Source of the DNA: Stratiolaelaps scimitus
Lineage: Eukaryota; Arthropoda; Arachnida; Mesostigmata; Laelapidae
DNA: 64,000 bases
Assembly (NCBI GenBank): GCA_019614645.1
Contig: JABWDB010000001.1
Location: 29,443,501-29,507,500, forward strand
Direction: 5' to 3'
Shown: positions 36,689 through 49,223 of the stretch, one piece after another
Position numbering within the stretch: position 1 is the first letter of the stretch
How the letters are laid out: each line of letters starts with the position of its first letter
Made by a program: the position numbers and the translations under genes
Notes under the pieces: generated by a model
Told to the model about the DNA's origin: nothing
Database searches by the model: none
What the model saw: only the letters and a program-made list of their open reading frames with translations

Positions 36689-36718
36689 GCTCAAGCATAC
36701 AAGGCTCAAGCATACAAA
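36689..36718. repeat. 15-bp tandem duplication
   Basis: GCTCAAGCATACAAG is followed directly by GCTCAAGCATACAAA. Confidence 0.9.
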
Positions 36719-38020
36719 TATACATCGCTCGACTGCTACATGGACAGGCACGTGTATAGACTCAGCCACCAATGGCTGGTCTAGAGGCAACGCTGATGAT
36801 AGTAGTAGTAAGAATAATAATAATGATATAGTAATATCGCTCTAGGCATTGCATTGCGGAATGCACTACGTGTGTCGCCTGCATCAGATTTATCAACAAG
36901 GACAGGGTGATCATCTACCACTCCAGAAGATCAGGTTCTAGAAAAAGCCTCCTAATATAACAGATAAATGAACACCTTCGGGGATGGATTGCTCCTACAT
37001 AGGTAATAAATGACTTCAGATGAGCACGGCAAATTCAAAGATAACCCCCCATCCTGCTGGGTGAAAGCAGCTTTCGGTTGGCATTCAATATTCCATTGGA
37101 CAGCCTTAGTTCGTTCTACGCTAATCAAGGAGAGAGAGAGAGAGAGGGGCAGCTCAATGCAGCTTGCATATACTCCGAATAAGCGTTATCGATGAACACG
37201 GCATTGTTAAGTTTTATGCTTTACAAATGTAGAAATCTGAGAATAGAAGAATCGTTTCATTGTTCTTAATTTGAATAAGTGGATAAGCAAATGGATATTC
37301 TTTTTGCACTTCGCTTTCTTTCGCTGTGGCAGAAAGATATAATCATAAGCTCAAGCCCATGTGTTTTCATCCGCTATGGAACTCACTGGGGCGTATCACT
37401 AATTTCTGTGTAATTGTCAGACATGATGATCGACTCGTTTAATTAAAACAACATCTCTCGAGACGTCATTCCCCGCGTCCTGCATTTGCTATCGACGCGG
37501 CTAACCAGCACACCTACAACACATGTTGCTTGACAAACCTGAGTCACTTCTCGCTGAGGAAGTGCGATCGACCAATCAATCAATATTTTCCCGGCAGAAT
37601 TCGTTTCGGAATCTTACGTGCTACGACCTAATTTGATCTTATGGCAGCGTTTGAGTCTGCTGTTTGAGCCTCCCTGCTTACGGTGGAGCCTGTCGCCAGC
37701 TCGCAGTATGCAGCACGAACGATCTGTGTATGTTTTCGCGTTTCAGCTTCCACAACGGGTGGTCTGTATCGAGAAGACGCTAGCAACGGAATATTTTCTA
37801 TACTGGCTAGCTTATGGTGTACCAGTATGTTCTGATTCGCCGCTGACATAAACATGCCCATCCCGTTTGCCGCAATCTGGTAAATTGAGTGTTGAGAACG
37901 TGATAGCTGACTGAACGGTAGGCCCTCCTCTTCGCGGCTTCTCTCGAAGATTGCCAGCGATCTCAAGCCCAGTTAGGTTAGCGTGTGGTATAGCTAACCG
38001 TGTCCTCTCTCACTCACTTT

Positions 38021-38024
<4 letters not shown>
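36719..38024. other. quiet non-coding stretch
   Basis: (GA)n lies at about 37130-37146. Short ORFs only. Confidence 0.45.

Positions 38025-38078
<54 letters not shown>
38025..38078. repeat. compound (TA)n(TG)n microsatellite
   Basis: A TA tract of about 29 nt passes directly into (TG)12. Confidence 0.95.
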
Positions 38079-41000
38079 AGTCAGTTTTATATCTAATGTC
38101 GGATATCTGTTCTCCACTCACTTACAACACACTATATGTAGCCACTCTGTGAGGTACTTGATTCGAATTAGTTAGCTACTTAAGCAAGTAGGCCTGGGTT
38201 GCAAACGTAAACTTGTTCTACTATGGTTAGATAAAGTTTACCTCAAATAGCTGAATAACACGGTTGAACAACAAGACATGTCTGATGGGGGGGTGTTGGA
38301 AGCCAGCTAATGGGGGACTATACAAATGCAGTCGTTTCATATATCGACGGTATATGTTTGATCATGGGCATAACTCTTCTTTCTTGGTGATTACAGCTCG
38401 CCGCTATGTGGACGAGATTATACTTGTATAAGCCCATTCGTTATATCTGATTTTCCTGCAGTCTCCGAGTCGCCTTTTGCTGAAAGGGAACGAACGCCAT
38501 AAGAGCCCTTGAAGTCGTTGCCCGTTCGAGACCTGTACAGCCGTACATGTGTGTACGTGCCGGAGGTCTATTGATTGTGAGGAATACGGCCGACTTTGGC
38601 CGACACTGAAAACCAGACGAGTCACTGAAGCAAATGGGTCCTAACAGCTGACTTCTTTCGATTCTGTGTAGGTCAAAGAGACCGATGACAAAGACAGACT
38701 CGGTAATGACTTCGAAGGCTTGAAAGCAAAGAGAAATAGAGCTAATAGAGGAATGGTTTCGGTACAATCCGCAGATTCTTCCATGGAAGTAGCTAGCCCG
38801 TGAGTAGTTCTGTCGCTACCTCATGGGGTATTGGTTTCCCTTACACCAGCATCTATTTATCTATCTCTTGTAGTAGGAGTATCTAATATCATAGATATCA
38901 GCGACCAATGGACCGCCGCTGACGAAAGCACATGCCGATAGCTCGTAGAACACCGAGAACATCATCATGTTATGATGCCAACGCCAATTAATCGGGCTAG
39001 GATAAACAGCCAATCGTTGCCGGGTAGAAAAGAATCCGGGACGCTGGCTTAAGCCCCACCACAACCTTGTGGGATGTATAAAAATAGCAAAAAAAAACAC
39101 TAGCGAAAGTATGTTAACTAACCGGCGAACACTCGGGCCATAAATCTCACTTGTTCCTCGGTGCGGTCATACCTATGTATTGACAACAAACGCTTCGATG
39201 TCGAATTCCACAATTTGTGGTCTTCTCTATTTAGCTTATGTGTTGACGACAGTCTCTTGGCGTCGAGGGCGTACAATATTATAACGAACAATTTGAACTG
39301 ATCGACCTACCTACTGTACTTGGAAGTCCACCTCCCCGGCAACGTACGGCAGGGATCGTCACAACTTGAAACATTTAGGCAACGGCCTTTTTCAAAAGAC
39401 TGTCAGCGATAAGAACACCAGTCGTTTCATGGTGACCGTGACGGATCACCGCTGTCAAAATGTACTTCACACGGAGAACGGCTACAATGCAGACGTATCA
39501 TGAACTGTTGACGTTGGTGCAATCGTATTTCCGGCACAAAATAAAGCGCTCACGTCCAGTTAGCATTCGGCCAATTCGATATACCACGTTTACTAATAGA
39601 CACGATGATAACAGAGAGGCATCCCGTGTACGAAAGCCTAATCAAGCATCCACCAGCATCTCTGGAATATTATCTAGAATATATTATAGATTCTATCGTA
39701 CGGTGACGATACGAACGATAGTTTACCCTACTACGTATACTCCTCATCGGTATACTGCTATCCTTGGTTGATGCATACATCAAATTGTTTATTCTCGTAT
39801 TTGATATTTGAGCGCTGAGGTAAACGTGCCTACTCTCATCAATGCCGTTAAGTCAGGCCAGCTCGTCGATTATAGCCCGCTCTTCGATTTATGGTACGAC
39901 ACTACGGCCATATGGCTGAGGCTCGCCGATGCTGCCAGCGGGTTTTCAACAACAGATACACAGGCTGTCTCACTCTCACCAGCGAATCATATCGATTACA
40001 AATATATATATATATATACATATATACATACATACCTGTGACGTAAACGAACGCCCGCCAGACGAGTGATAGACTAGACAAGCAGGTCTTCAAAAGCTGA
40101 GCGTCACGGACAGAGAGAAAATAACCATCGCGGATTACACAGATAACAGCCCATACAGCTTTTGAACAGTAAAACACGATAACGCCACAGCTATCGAATT
40201 TTCGGACGGCCCAAAGAAGTCAATCGAGGATGGCCTCGAGTATTTGAGGCTGCCTTGTGCTTCGAGGGCGATCGATAAAGATGCAATAAACAACAACGTG
40301 CTCAGATTCGAAATCGATTGCTGTTCAAACAGGCGCTAATATGTCTCGGAGGAAACCTCGCGCGCGGTCGTTGTTAAACTAAATTTATATAATGGCTGGG
40401 GTCGACGCTCACAGGACTTGGTAAATTTTCACATCTTGTAACGGTAATCAAAAGGAATATTACTCAGGAAATATAAATAATACGTGTAATATTAGACAAC
40501 TAACAGAAACACCGAATGTGCATTGACTTATACATTGTGATGTGGTTATTAGTCTACGAAGAACTCTGGTTATGAGAGCTATAACTACCGCACGAAGACA
40601 TTTGTGTCCCGTAGAAGTTCAATGTTGGCTGAGCGACAGCCCCGAAAATTTACTTTGCCACAGGTACGAGCTCATTATTAAGGTAGAAAATACCTTTATG
40701 GCGAACCATAAAACTTAATTATTATACAACACAGAACAAATACACATGTCTGTTTAGTCAAGCGAGGCCAAGCTACGTCTAAAGTATGCATGTTCCATAT
40801 GCATGTGGAAGTGTCGTATGAGCTTATGAGTGCTATTTTTAATTCTGATCTCTGCTGTTATTCAATTTGATTATCAAACACAGGTTGATCTCACTCTCTC
40901 AAAGCAGGTTTGATCTCATTGATCATACCAACCTCCCCGGCAGAGATGCTGTTAACGCGCCCAGCGCAAACATCCTCACTGTTTTCTGCCACCACGCGGG

Positions 41001-41228
41001 TTTGTATAGTAGTATATATCGTAGTAATATCCGGGCACTGTTGGCCTGAGCTCTGCCCAATTACAAATAACACTATGCTGTGAGACCCTATCGAATACCT
41101 TCAAAAAATTAGAATATACACAAAAAAAGTAATATTTCCGGGCCAACCCGCAGCCAGCATTGAATGTCCACGGTACAACTCTTTTCGGCATTGGTTCATA
41201 AGATAAACCCCTTTAAATTCAAATCTAC
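38079..41228. other. quiet non-coding stretch
   Basis: (TA)n with interruptions lies at about 40000-40035. ORFs are short and unrecognised. Nothing else is visible. Confidence 0.45.
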
Positions 41229-41296
41229 AACGGGGCGGGGATCGAACCTCCGATTGCAAGGCGCGCACGAATACACAACCAGGCCACCGGGCTCGA
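41229..41296 (-). mobile_element. tRNA-like SINE head
   Basis: The minus strand reads GAGCCCGGTGGCCTGGTTG (A-box-like) and, after about 30 nt, TTGCAATCGGAGGTTCGATC (B box GGTTCGATCCC). The spacing and box sequence fit a polymerase III promoter of tRNA type. The acceptor stem does not pair, so it is a SINE head and not a tRNA gene. It shares wording with 22826-22905. Confidence 0.55.
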
Positions 41297-41440
41297 CATC
41301 AAAATATATGCTTTCCAGGTATGGCTTCGATTTAGACCCATTTGTGCACCATCTGTGTCAGCTGTGTGGATGCACACGTGCCCTTCGTCAAACCGTATTG
41401 GTCATCATCAAACATTTTCCTCTGCCAGAACCAAACCGGT

Positions 41441-41500
41441 CAGTCCACGAGATTCGAACCGAGAACCCCACAGTTATGCCGTTATGCCACAGCCGAACCC
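41441..41500 (-). mobile_element. second tRNA-like SINE head
   Basis: The minus strand reads GTGGCATAACGG (A-box-like), then GGGGTTCTCGGTTCGAATC (B box GGTTCGAATC). The boxes are only about 18 nt apart, closer than in a tRNA, so the unit has lost part of its body. It lies about 150 bp from the unit at 41229-41296 on the same strand; the two may belong to one composite insertion. Confidence 0.5.
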
Positions 41501-42469
41501 CTCTGATGAATAACGCTACATAGACATCGCCATTGTAACAGCTGTACTGCTCTAGAGTCGTACTCGGCTCACTTTGTTCCTTCATCGACCGAAATCTATA
41601 GGTATAACCATGCAATAATAATCTGCTAATGCATTCCGCTACGATTCAGTTTGGCCATACGCAAATGCGCTACCCACAGCAATGCAGGGACGTGCCGAAG
41701 GTCAAACCTACACGGTAGCCTTTAGGCGTCCATGTACATTGTATCACACTCACCGGTGAGGCCGCCGCCGCCGCTTGCGATCGGCCGTTTGTCTGATTCA
41801 CCTTTTTGTATGGCCCCGATATATTCTGCATGAAACTTATCGTTGCCCTAACGCCAGACATGAGCGTCAATATTCGAAGTCGTTCATTTGTTCGATTTCC
41901 CTCTAAGAAGGAACCCTAACCATGAGCACCATGCGTGGCTATGCGCACGCTAACGTGAAATATCGTAGTAGTTAATCGTGTGCAATGAACGAAAAACACT
42001 CACTAAGAATATCAGTCATCATCCTTTGCCCACCATCTCGCTGGGTAAGCGGCTCGAAAAGCAACCGCAACGCGTTTTGGCCATTTGTCAACGAAATTCA
42101 CTGAAAACGGACAGCGCTTGCCATTGTACTTTGCGGGAGTAGATGTTTTAGCAAAATCGTCTACTTAAAATCAGAATTTAATCGACTCAGCCGAGCAGAG
42201 ATTGTATCCGACCAATCGGATTGTGAGGAAGAAAAAAGACGCCATCATCGACATCTGCTATCATCATGAAATGATTTTCAAACAATCCTACTAGATGTGG
42301 CTAAGTACGTACTATATATAAATAGTGCAAAAATGAGCATAAAAAATGCGCTAAAAAATATTCACTTTTGCTATAGTCATCTGAATGAATTGGAGTAAAC
42401 CCAAATCGTATGGTGCTATCATTAATCCCAATGCTTATCTCCGTCTACCTTATCATCAAGAGGTTCCCC
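41501..42469. other. quiet non-coding stretch
   Basis: Short ORFs only, with no structure seen. Confidence 0.45.
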
Positions 42470-42609
42470 GCGCGGTGGCTTGGACGGGCTAGTCTCTGCC
42501 TGTAAAAAGCCATCGGCCGCAGGTTCGAGTCCAGCTACATGCTGACATATAAAGAGCTTAAACGTCGTAAAACTGCGGCTCCGTTAATACATCAGTATAA
42601 AACATCTGC
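42470..42609 (+). mobile_element. tRNA-derived SINE, copy B
   Basis: The head GCGCGGTGGCTTGGACGG is identical to copy A at 25516. The B box GGTTCGAGTCC lies at about 42520. The tail TGACATATAAAGAGCTTAAA, then AAACTGCGGCTCCGTTAATA, is a diverged version of the copy A tail. The segment between the boxes differs from copy A and lacks its 9-bp stem. Confidence 0.87.
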
Positions 42610-42919
42610 CTTCTCCTATTAACAACAATTGGATGCAATAATAATAAATGCAACACAAGCCACACCCACTTCAATCCCTCCCTCCTCCAAACTCACACGC
42701 ACACAAGAAAAAACCCACCTTTAATTAATTGTGCTAGCTGAGCTATTGCAAGTTAGTTCATCTTTCATTTGACGCAGTGCATCCCTCGTCGGCAAACAAC
42801 CATCTGATTGCATTTCATCCTCGACAAACTTCTCTTTTCTCGAATTATACCGCAGCCGCTCAACATAAGCGCACATGTATACAGTCAGTTACGCTGGTAG
42901 TTTCAACTGAGCTAGACGG

Positions 42920-42952
<33 letters not shown>

Positions 42953-43840
42953 TATATAGCCGTCAAGCTCATATATTCAATATAGCCAGACGATGGACGC
43001 CAAGAGTCACCGCTCATCGTCAATGGCGAACATCTGCCAGAGTATCTATTCGAATTTAACATAATACATTGTGCGGACGTTACCAAGCTACCGACATTCG
43101 CTACCGATCCGACAACTATGATTCGATTGCGACGCTAACCCGCCGATTTCGCCTGTTGAGTGACCTCTAGTCGTATTCACAGCAACGCGTAACGCGTTTA
43201 TCTTGTCAAACAGGTGAGTCTCAATCAAAAGCCTTTTCCTCTGTCTTGTCGTGGCCCGCCTGCCTAGTGTTCTGTGACCGCTGTTTGGCGTAGCAGATAA
43301 AAACAGATGGCAGGTGCGGTCTACGACAGATGTTTAGATTGGGAACAGCTGACGCCTTATCGAACAAATTGTTTTGTTTTGCTCTGGTGCACGTCCACAC
43401 AATCATTGACTCTATTTGCTTGCGACGTACGACGGCATGTTGCCGAGATCGGTCCGTAACACCGGAGCTAGCTGCGGGTTGCATTATATAGCGAGTGTCG
43501 TATGGCACTGCTGTGGTTGGTGATTACGAGCCCAATAAGAGGGCTATCCACCTTGTGTCTTCGTCTGAGCGACTGGTGAGACGTCTGCCTACCCCAATGC
43601 TGCGAGGTTGATGATGTCGTATAAAGGATATAACGATATAAACGATTCTTGATGTTATACGGGCTTTGTAGCGGTTGAGCGTGATGAGCCTAGCCACCTT
43701 TCCTCCTGGGTAGCTATTGGTCCCGCAGAAAAAAGCAGTGGCCATCTAGAATACCGGCAGCGCAACTTTTCGGCTAGAATACGACACCATAATGCAATTA
43801 CGATCGGAAGACAGAATCCATACTGCCACACGGCGAGTAG
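42610..43840. other. quiet non-coding stretch with a TA-cored palindrome
   Basis: Contains the foldback at 42909-42970. Otherwise short ORFs only. Confidence 0.45.
42909..42970. repeat. 62-nt near-perfect palindrome with (TA)n core
   Basis: Left arm GAGCTAGACGGCTATATA and right arm TATATAGCCGTCAAGCTC are complementary except for one position. The TA tract between them is self-complementary, so the whole block can extrude as a cruciform. The non-TA arms of 12 nt show that this is more than a microsatellite. Confidence 0.9.
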
Positions 43841-44330
43841 CAGCAGCAGCAACAACAACATGACAACAACAATAGCAACAAGAACAACAACAACTTCTTG
43901 TGTCGACGAAGCCGTATGTTGTTACGTTATAGTAGATCTAGTTCGCTGGCATTGTCTTCGTCATTGCGTCTACTCCGCAACGGTCCAGGCTGTGTGGCTC
44001 AAGCGACGGCGGCGGTGGCGGCTTTTGCCTATGGTCTTGTCCGGAGCCGGGTGGTGGAGAGGGCGCGCTGGCGGGTAACGACCAGAGCTATGACAGCCCT
44101 CCCAGCCGCGGAGAGAACGGCAGTCGCGGCTGCAGAAACCACAGCAGAGACGGACGGATGGACGGAGTTATCCGCCGAGCGACCACAACTCGAGTACCAC
44201 CACGACGGATGGATCATTAGCAGCTCCAGCAGTAGCAGCAGCAGTAGCGGAAGCAGCTGCCAACGTCGCAAAACAAGAGGAGCAAGAGCAGCAACAGCAG
44301 CAGCAGCAGGCGTCGCAATTGCGGACGCTC
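43835..44330. repeat. CAG/CAA-type trinucleotide cluster
   Basis: (CAG)n and (CAA)n runs at about 43838-43895 and AGC/CAG runs at about 44218-44312 are interspersed with non-repeat sequence. Depending on frame and strand they give poly-Leu, poly-Ser, poly-Ala, poly-Gln or poly-Asn. They explain several hydrophobic minus-strand frames that mimic signal peptides. Confidence 0.85.
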
Positions 44331-44359
44331 AGCTAAGCCAGACATATAGCAGACGATGA
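43898..44359 (+). CDS. low-complexity open frame, unrecognised
   Basis: This 153-codon ATG frame has alanine-rich stretches and a Ser10-Gly-Ser-Ser run from the AGC repeats. A short segment between repeats (Thr-Asp-Gly-Trp-Thr-Glu-Leu) looks less biased. Minus-strand frames are also open here, so the openness may be compositional. It could be part of a low-complexity exon of a regulatory protein, but nothing proves it. Confidence 0.12.
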   Translation: MCRRSRMLLRYSRSSSLALSSSLRLLRNGPGCVAQATAAVAAFAYGLVRSRVVERARWRVTTRAMTALPAAERTAVAAAETTAETDGWTELSAERPQLEYHHDGWIISSSSSSSSSSGSSCQRRKTRGARAATAAAAGVAIADAQLSQTYSRR

Positions 44360-47300
44360 ACAGGAGCTGCTCCGGGCAGAGCAGAAATGACAGAAGGGAC
44401 GATGATGACAAGAGTAATCTCACGGAGGGGAGACACCTTTACCGTAGCCAGAGCACCATGGGCGGCGGCGGCGACAACAACAACAGCAATGGAACAGTCA
44501 ACTACAACGTAGCATAACTGAAGGATCTTGTTGATTGTGTCATCCGACTCCTGCAAGCGGCCAGGCCAGCACGCTGGCACACGAATAATGGCAATGCCAA
44601 GGACGGGCGTGAAGCGAGAATGTTCCGTAGTGTATCACGTCTCACGGCTGCCGTGGCGCGATAGATGCTGAACGGTGCTGGCGGAAATAGCGGGGAATCT
44701 GAAGTGATGTCATATAGCATTACGTATGATATGAGTATGTTTCGAGCCGATTCGCCTAGCATCACATGTGGATCGCGTGGACAGAGAACACGGGAAAGAG
44801 ATGGCACAGATATGCGAGGAGGTTGGTTGCCCGCAGAGATATGCATGCATACAGACCCAGTCCACCAGCCAGGGATTGTGTCGCCTGTTAGTTAGAGATT
44901 TCATGGACTGTTGGCAGCCTAGCAGAGGTTGCCTAGCTTACGGCTCGTGGCGATGTTGAGTCAATGATTCTCCTTTTCTGCTCTGCTTTATTACGGGGCA
45001 GGATTCAGGTAGAGATTCAGGCCAGAGATACAACAGCTGGCGAGGTTCACGCCGGAAAGGTTTTTCCTTGCATTTGATTTGTGCTGAACTAGCAGGTCAT
45101 TCAGCCAATTACGTGTTTGCTCGCCGTTGACCAAATTTACTCATGCATGCATGTATTTATCACTTAGCCGGCAGAACGATGCGTACGTATTAGGGGGCTC
45201 GTATTAATTGCGTAGTTTCTTTGCCCAGCAGAGCCCCGCGCAACTTCCTCAGCTTGCTTGCGTTTCCTCTCTGGTCATTCGTGGTCCTTCGCGAAACAAC
45301 AGCCGGCAACGGTCAGGACCGCGCTCGGTTGGGCGCGTGGGAGCACAATGTTAGACAACCGGTGTTGATGTAAGGGTAGCCATTATTTTCAGCACGGGGT
45401 GATGGAGCCCTGAGAGGGCGTCGCTTTCACCTACTGCTGCTGCGACAGTTCACCTGTCGTCTGCCAGGTAAAACGGCCGGAGTGGGGATAGCCGAAGCAG
45501 CGTGCGCTTCCTCTGTACAGCATTACCAGCATCCAGGTGGGCACATAGGATGGAAGTGCTGAGCTGGAGAACGCCGACGCAAGGCCGGGACAGCACCTCG
45601 GCCTGCGGCCTGCGGATCTCTGCTTTTGTCTAGTGGACACACAAAGTGAGCCAATCTAGTCCTTCCATCGCGACCTGTCTATCTGAGACAGACAGCCTAG
45701 CCTACCCTATCCTGTCCCTCCTTGAGAAGGTCGCCTCGTTGGACAACAGACCGTACCTCTGTCTCTTATCGCCAACCTCTCTAACCTCCAACATTCACCT
45801 CTGGCCCCAGCGGGCGCTGGGTTCATGAACTCAACTATCCACTACCACGAAATGCCAAGATCTGCCACGATTCAGCATCTGTCGGGGGAATTATATAAAC
45901 CTCTCGCAGGCTGTCACGAAAAAAATCTACTCAGACAGCACTGAATAGCTTGGACACTCGTGTTTCGGCTGACTGCCCTGATCAGCCGTTCAGTCGACAG
46001 CGGACATTTCCAGGTACATATTTATCCGTATAGAAGCATTTCTACGTGATCGCCATTCTACCATGCTGCGAGTAATGCGGCTAGCCCACCAGCACTGAAC
46101 TAAGCCCACCCTCAAATATGCCACGATCCATTATAAATACGAATAGATATATTTAGGAATAATTCTACCGACAATATTCCCGGATCGACTTCGGGATATC
46201 GTGGAAGAAATCAATGCGGAGCCTTTCAGTAGACGAGCAATGGCTCACAAAAGAAGTGTCGGCGAAGGCTCCATTTCGTTCTCTCTATCTGTTAGCCATT
46301 CTGATATGAAACGGCTGGCCCTCAGGCGCCTCGTCTCGCTCGAGAATGCTTCTATGGCTGTGTCACTTTCAATCAAGTGTCTTATTACCATAATACCTCC
46401 GCTTTTTTTTAAGTGCATTTACTCTCACGTTGCATTGATCTGTGCTATTTTCCACCCTGAAGGTAATGTTACTTGGACCATGGTTCGGAACTACTTTTGC
46501 AGTACTTAAAAGCATATTTGTCCTTCGCGAATCGAACCTTAGGCCTTAGCTAGCCAATTCCAAAATCCCACCCATTCCCAGATATATATATATATATTCA
46601 TAATACTATTATCAGTATCTCTCTCTCTCTCTCTCTCTCTATCTAACCATGTTATTTTGATTAATGCCACCTGCTATCCAGAGACTCCGACGAAACTCTA
46701 CTCCTATAGTGGCCCAAAGAAATCGAAATTAACTTAGACCCAATTGGGTTGTCCCAACATAACGATGACGTTAAAGAATCTACTACGCTGAGACATCATC
46801 TCTCTAATCAGCTGACCCCCCTCGATAAGCCCTCCCCATCGATCTGGCTGCGCTCTCTCTCTCTCTCTCGCGTTGTACGGCGAGTGGACGTTTGACGCAC
46901 TGCAAATAGGTTCTCGTTGTTTAGACAATACGAGAGGCTAGCCGGAAGCGGGGGTTGTATGGGGGAGCAACGGCTGGGATAGGCGAAAGCAAGCGACGGT
47001 CCAGCCGGTCCCATCTGACTGTGGAAGCAGGGTTTCGGCTAACTCCTACGAACGACGTACCGAAGAATCCGTTCTCGCTCATAGAAACTGCGCGAATGTA
47101 AGCTCGTCGTTCTGCGGGGATCGAGCGTTCCGAGAATGTTCAAACGCTTCTACTGCAACAACGATCACTGGGTTGGGTACTATAATACAACGACTACTGG
47201 TCAGAGAGGCTGTGCCGAATAACTCGAGAGGACGAAGTGGCTCTTCGGACGGAGGGACGGACCGGCGTAAAGACTAGGACACTGTGCTTGCAATCGTGGG

Positions 47301-49168
47301 TGACGACGCCGTACACCGACAGAGCCCTCGCTGGGCTAATGAGCAGATAAATGGGCTAGTTCAATGGTTGTGATGGTGGCGACGGCTGTTGGGAACCTTC
47401 AGTGAGAGCCCATTGCTTCGAATACGTTCGAGCAGGGAAACTCGACGCCTCGAGACGCCGCGGCTGAATGGTTGTGTTGATGCATCCATGAAGACAATGA
47501 GAACACTGATAGACTAAGACATTGTAATGGCGTTCCTCTGCTGAACGATGCGTACAGCGCGGCCGCTGACCATCGACCACGCCAGTGATTTTCACGATTT
47601 AACGTGACAGAATGCGAACGGTCAGATGCTCTAGAAAATTGGCCAAGATCTTATAATTGTTTTACTGTTTAGGTGATTGCTGACAGCGCGTGTGTGACAT
47701 CACCAGTTGCAATATGGATTTGTGTGCGATTTGAGTGCCTCGGACTGATGTTGCTGCTGTCGATGATATCCTAAGCATTGTTTGTATCATCACCACCGTC
47801 TGTCGCTTTTTGGACATTGCACACTTCGTATTGGCACGCCTTTGAGAAACCACTCAAGACTTCAGGGTTGCCTGACACAAGTCCTACGGCTATCCTAGTA
47901 TCATCTCTCCCACTGACAAGGGACTTTGGATTTGGCTCGGACCGAAAATACGTGTGCCGTAACACGTACCAAATCGAAAATGATCTTGGAAATCTCGTCG
48001 ATGCATAGAAATCAGTCCACTTCGAAGCTGAGCTCCACCAAACTTAGCTAGTACCCATCGGTGTTCAGTAACGCTACCAGTTGACGCCGATGCGCGCATC
48101 TTAATTGGTCACTGTTCGCCATTGTCCTAATCGAATTACCCTTTCCAACAGTCGCTAGCGTTTAGACGTTGGGCAATTTATGTCCACCGTAAATAATCGA
48201 GGCGTACTGGCCGTTAAGCTCGGCCATCTATCGGCATTAGCGTTGTCTTCGAATATTTTCACGACAATTGGGCAATGCGCAATGCAAAATGGCAGCGCTG
48301 GTGATTCGTAGCCTCGAATATATGCACCCGTCGAACTGCAAATACAATAACAGTTCCCCGTCTCAGCCGCGACAGGGTGCGCTATTCAGCTTGCTTAACG
48401 TTAGCCTGCAAGGCTAACGCTCAGCCGACTGAATTAAAGCTGTTCCGAAACACGGCAGTGTTTAGTTAAGTCACTACTGAGGCATGATCACCACAATCCT
48501 CGGACAGGTATTGTACATTAGATTGCTTTTCAGAGTAGCCTCTAAACACAAAGCATATTGTTTTCTCTCCCGATAGATTCCCCCCCCCAATTCACAGCAG
48601 GTACAGATGATTACAGCAGGAAGTTTGCGAGCTCGAGTCAAACCGAATGATCCGGTTCCCTCTAACGGCACACAAACAGATAGTTATTCATATTAGATTA
48701 TAGATGAGTATTGTATTGCCTACATGATACTGTTGTAACAGGTGTCTCTGGACATCTTGGCGACTCTTATCATCCGATCAACGCCGTTCAAATTCGTAGG
48801 TCAAGGACAGAGCCGGCTGGTGGACAAACAAACGCCATGGGGCGTCTGATCGAATCGGACACCAGTCGTCGGATCAGTCGCGTTGACAGAACAAAATGAA
48901 GATAGAAACAAACAGTGGTCGATGATAGGGAGGTGATTGGTTCGTTATTTGGTTGATGGTCCAGTCAAACAAAGCGGGATGTGCCGAATCTGGCGTTGAT
49001 CCGAATCAACACTGCAGCTATCCCGCGGAACTTCCCAAGGAACCAGTGACAGCGATTCACACCAATGCCTGTTCATGTGGACACATAGACTGCACTCAGA
49101 TTCAGCTCAAATGGAGGCCCAGTTTACTATGGCACTTCACTTTTAGCTGTTTTTCTCAATTTTCCCTC

Positions 49169-49201
<33 letters not shown>

Positions 49202-49223
49202 GGGTTCTTCTGATTGCCTGCAG
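44360..49223. other. non-coding stretch with microsatellites
   Basis: (TA)n lies at about 46578-46596, and (TC)n at about 46619-46640, 46853-46869 and 49172-49200. C8 lies at 48582-48590. The short palindrome CGTTAGCCTGC-AAGGCTAACG lies at about 48401-48421. ORFs are short and unrecognised. Nothing else is visible. Confidence 0.4.
49172..49223 (+). promoter_or_regulatory. candidate splice acceptor after a (TC)n polypyrimidine tract
   Basis: (TC)14 is followed by GGGTTCTTCTGATTGCCTGC and AG at 49222-49223. This is a textbook polypyrimidine-CAG arrangement. It would start a plus-strand exon at 49224, at the left edge of the longest GC-rich block of the window. Confidence 0.3.

Noticed and set aside
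43655..43861. Minus-strand ORF with an apparent signal peptide (poly-Leu start)
   Set aside because: The leucine run is just the CAG/CAA microsatellite read in one frame; the rest is unremarkable.
44029..44423. Other poly-Leu minus-strand frames
   Set aside because: Same cause: AGC/CAG repeats, not membrane proteins.
46515..46560. tRNA-like boxes (TGGCTAGCTAAGG, GGTTCGATTCG) on the minus strand
   Set aside because: The boxes are only a few nucleotides apart, too close for a tRNA body, and there is no match to the other SINE heads.
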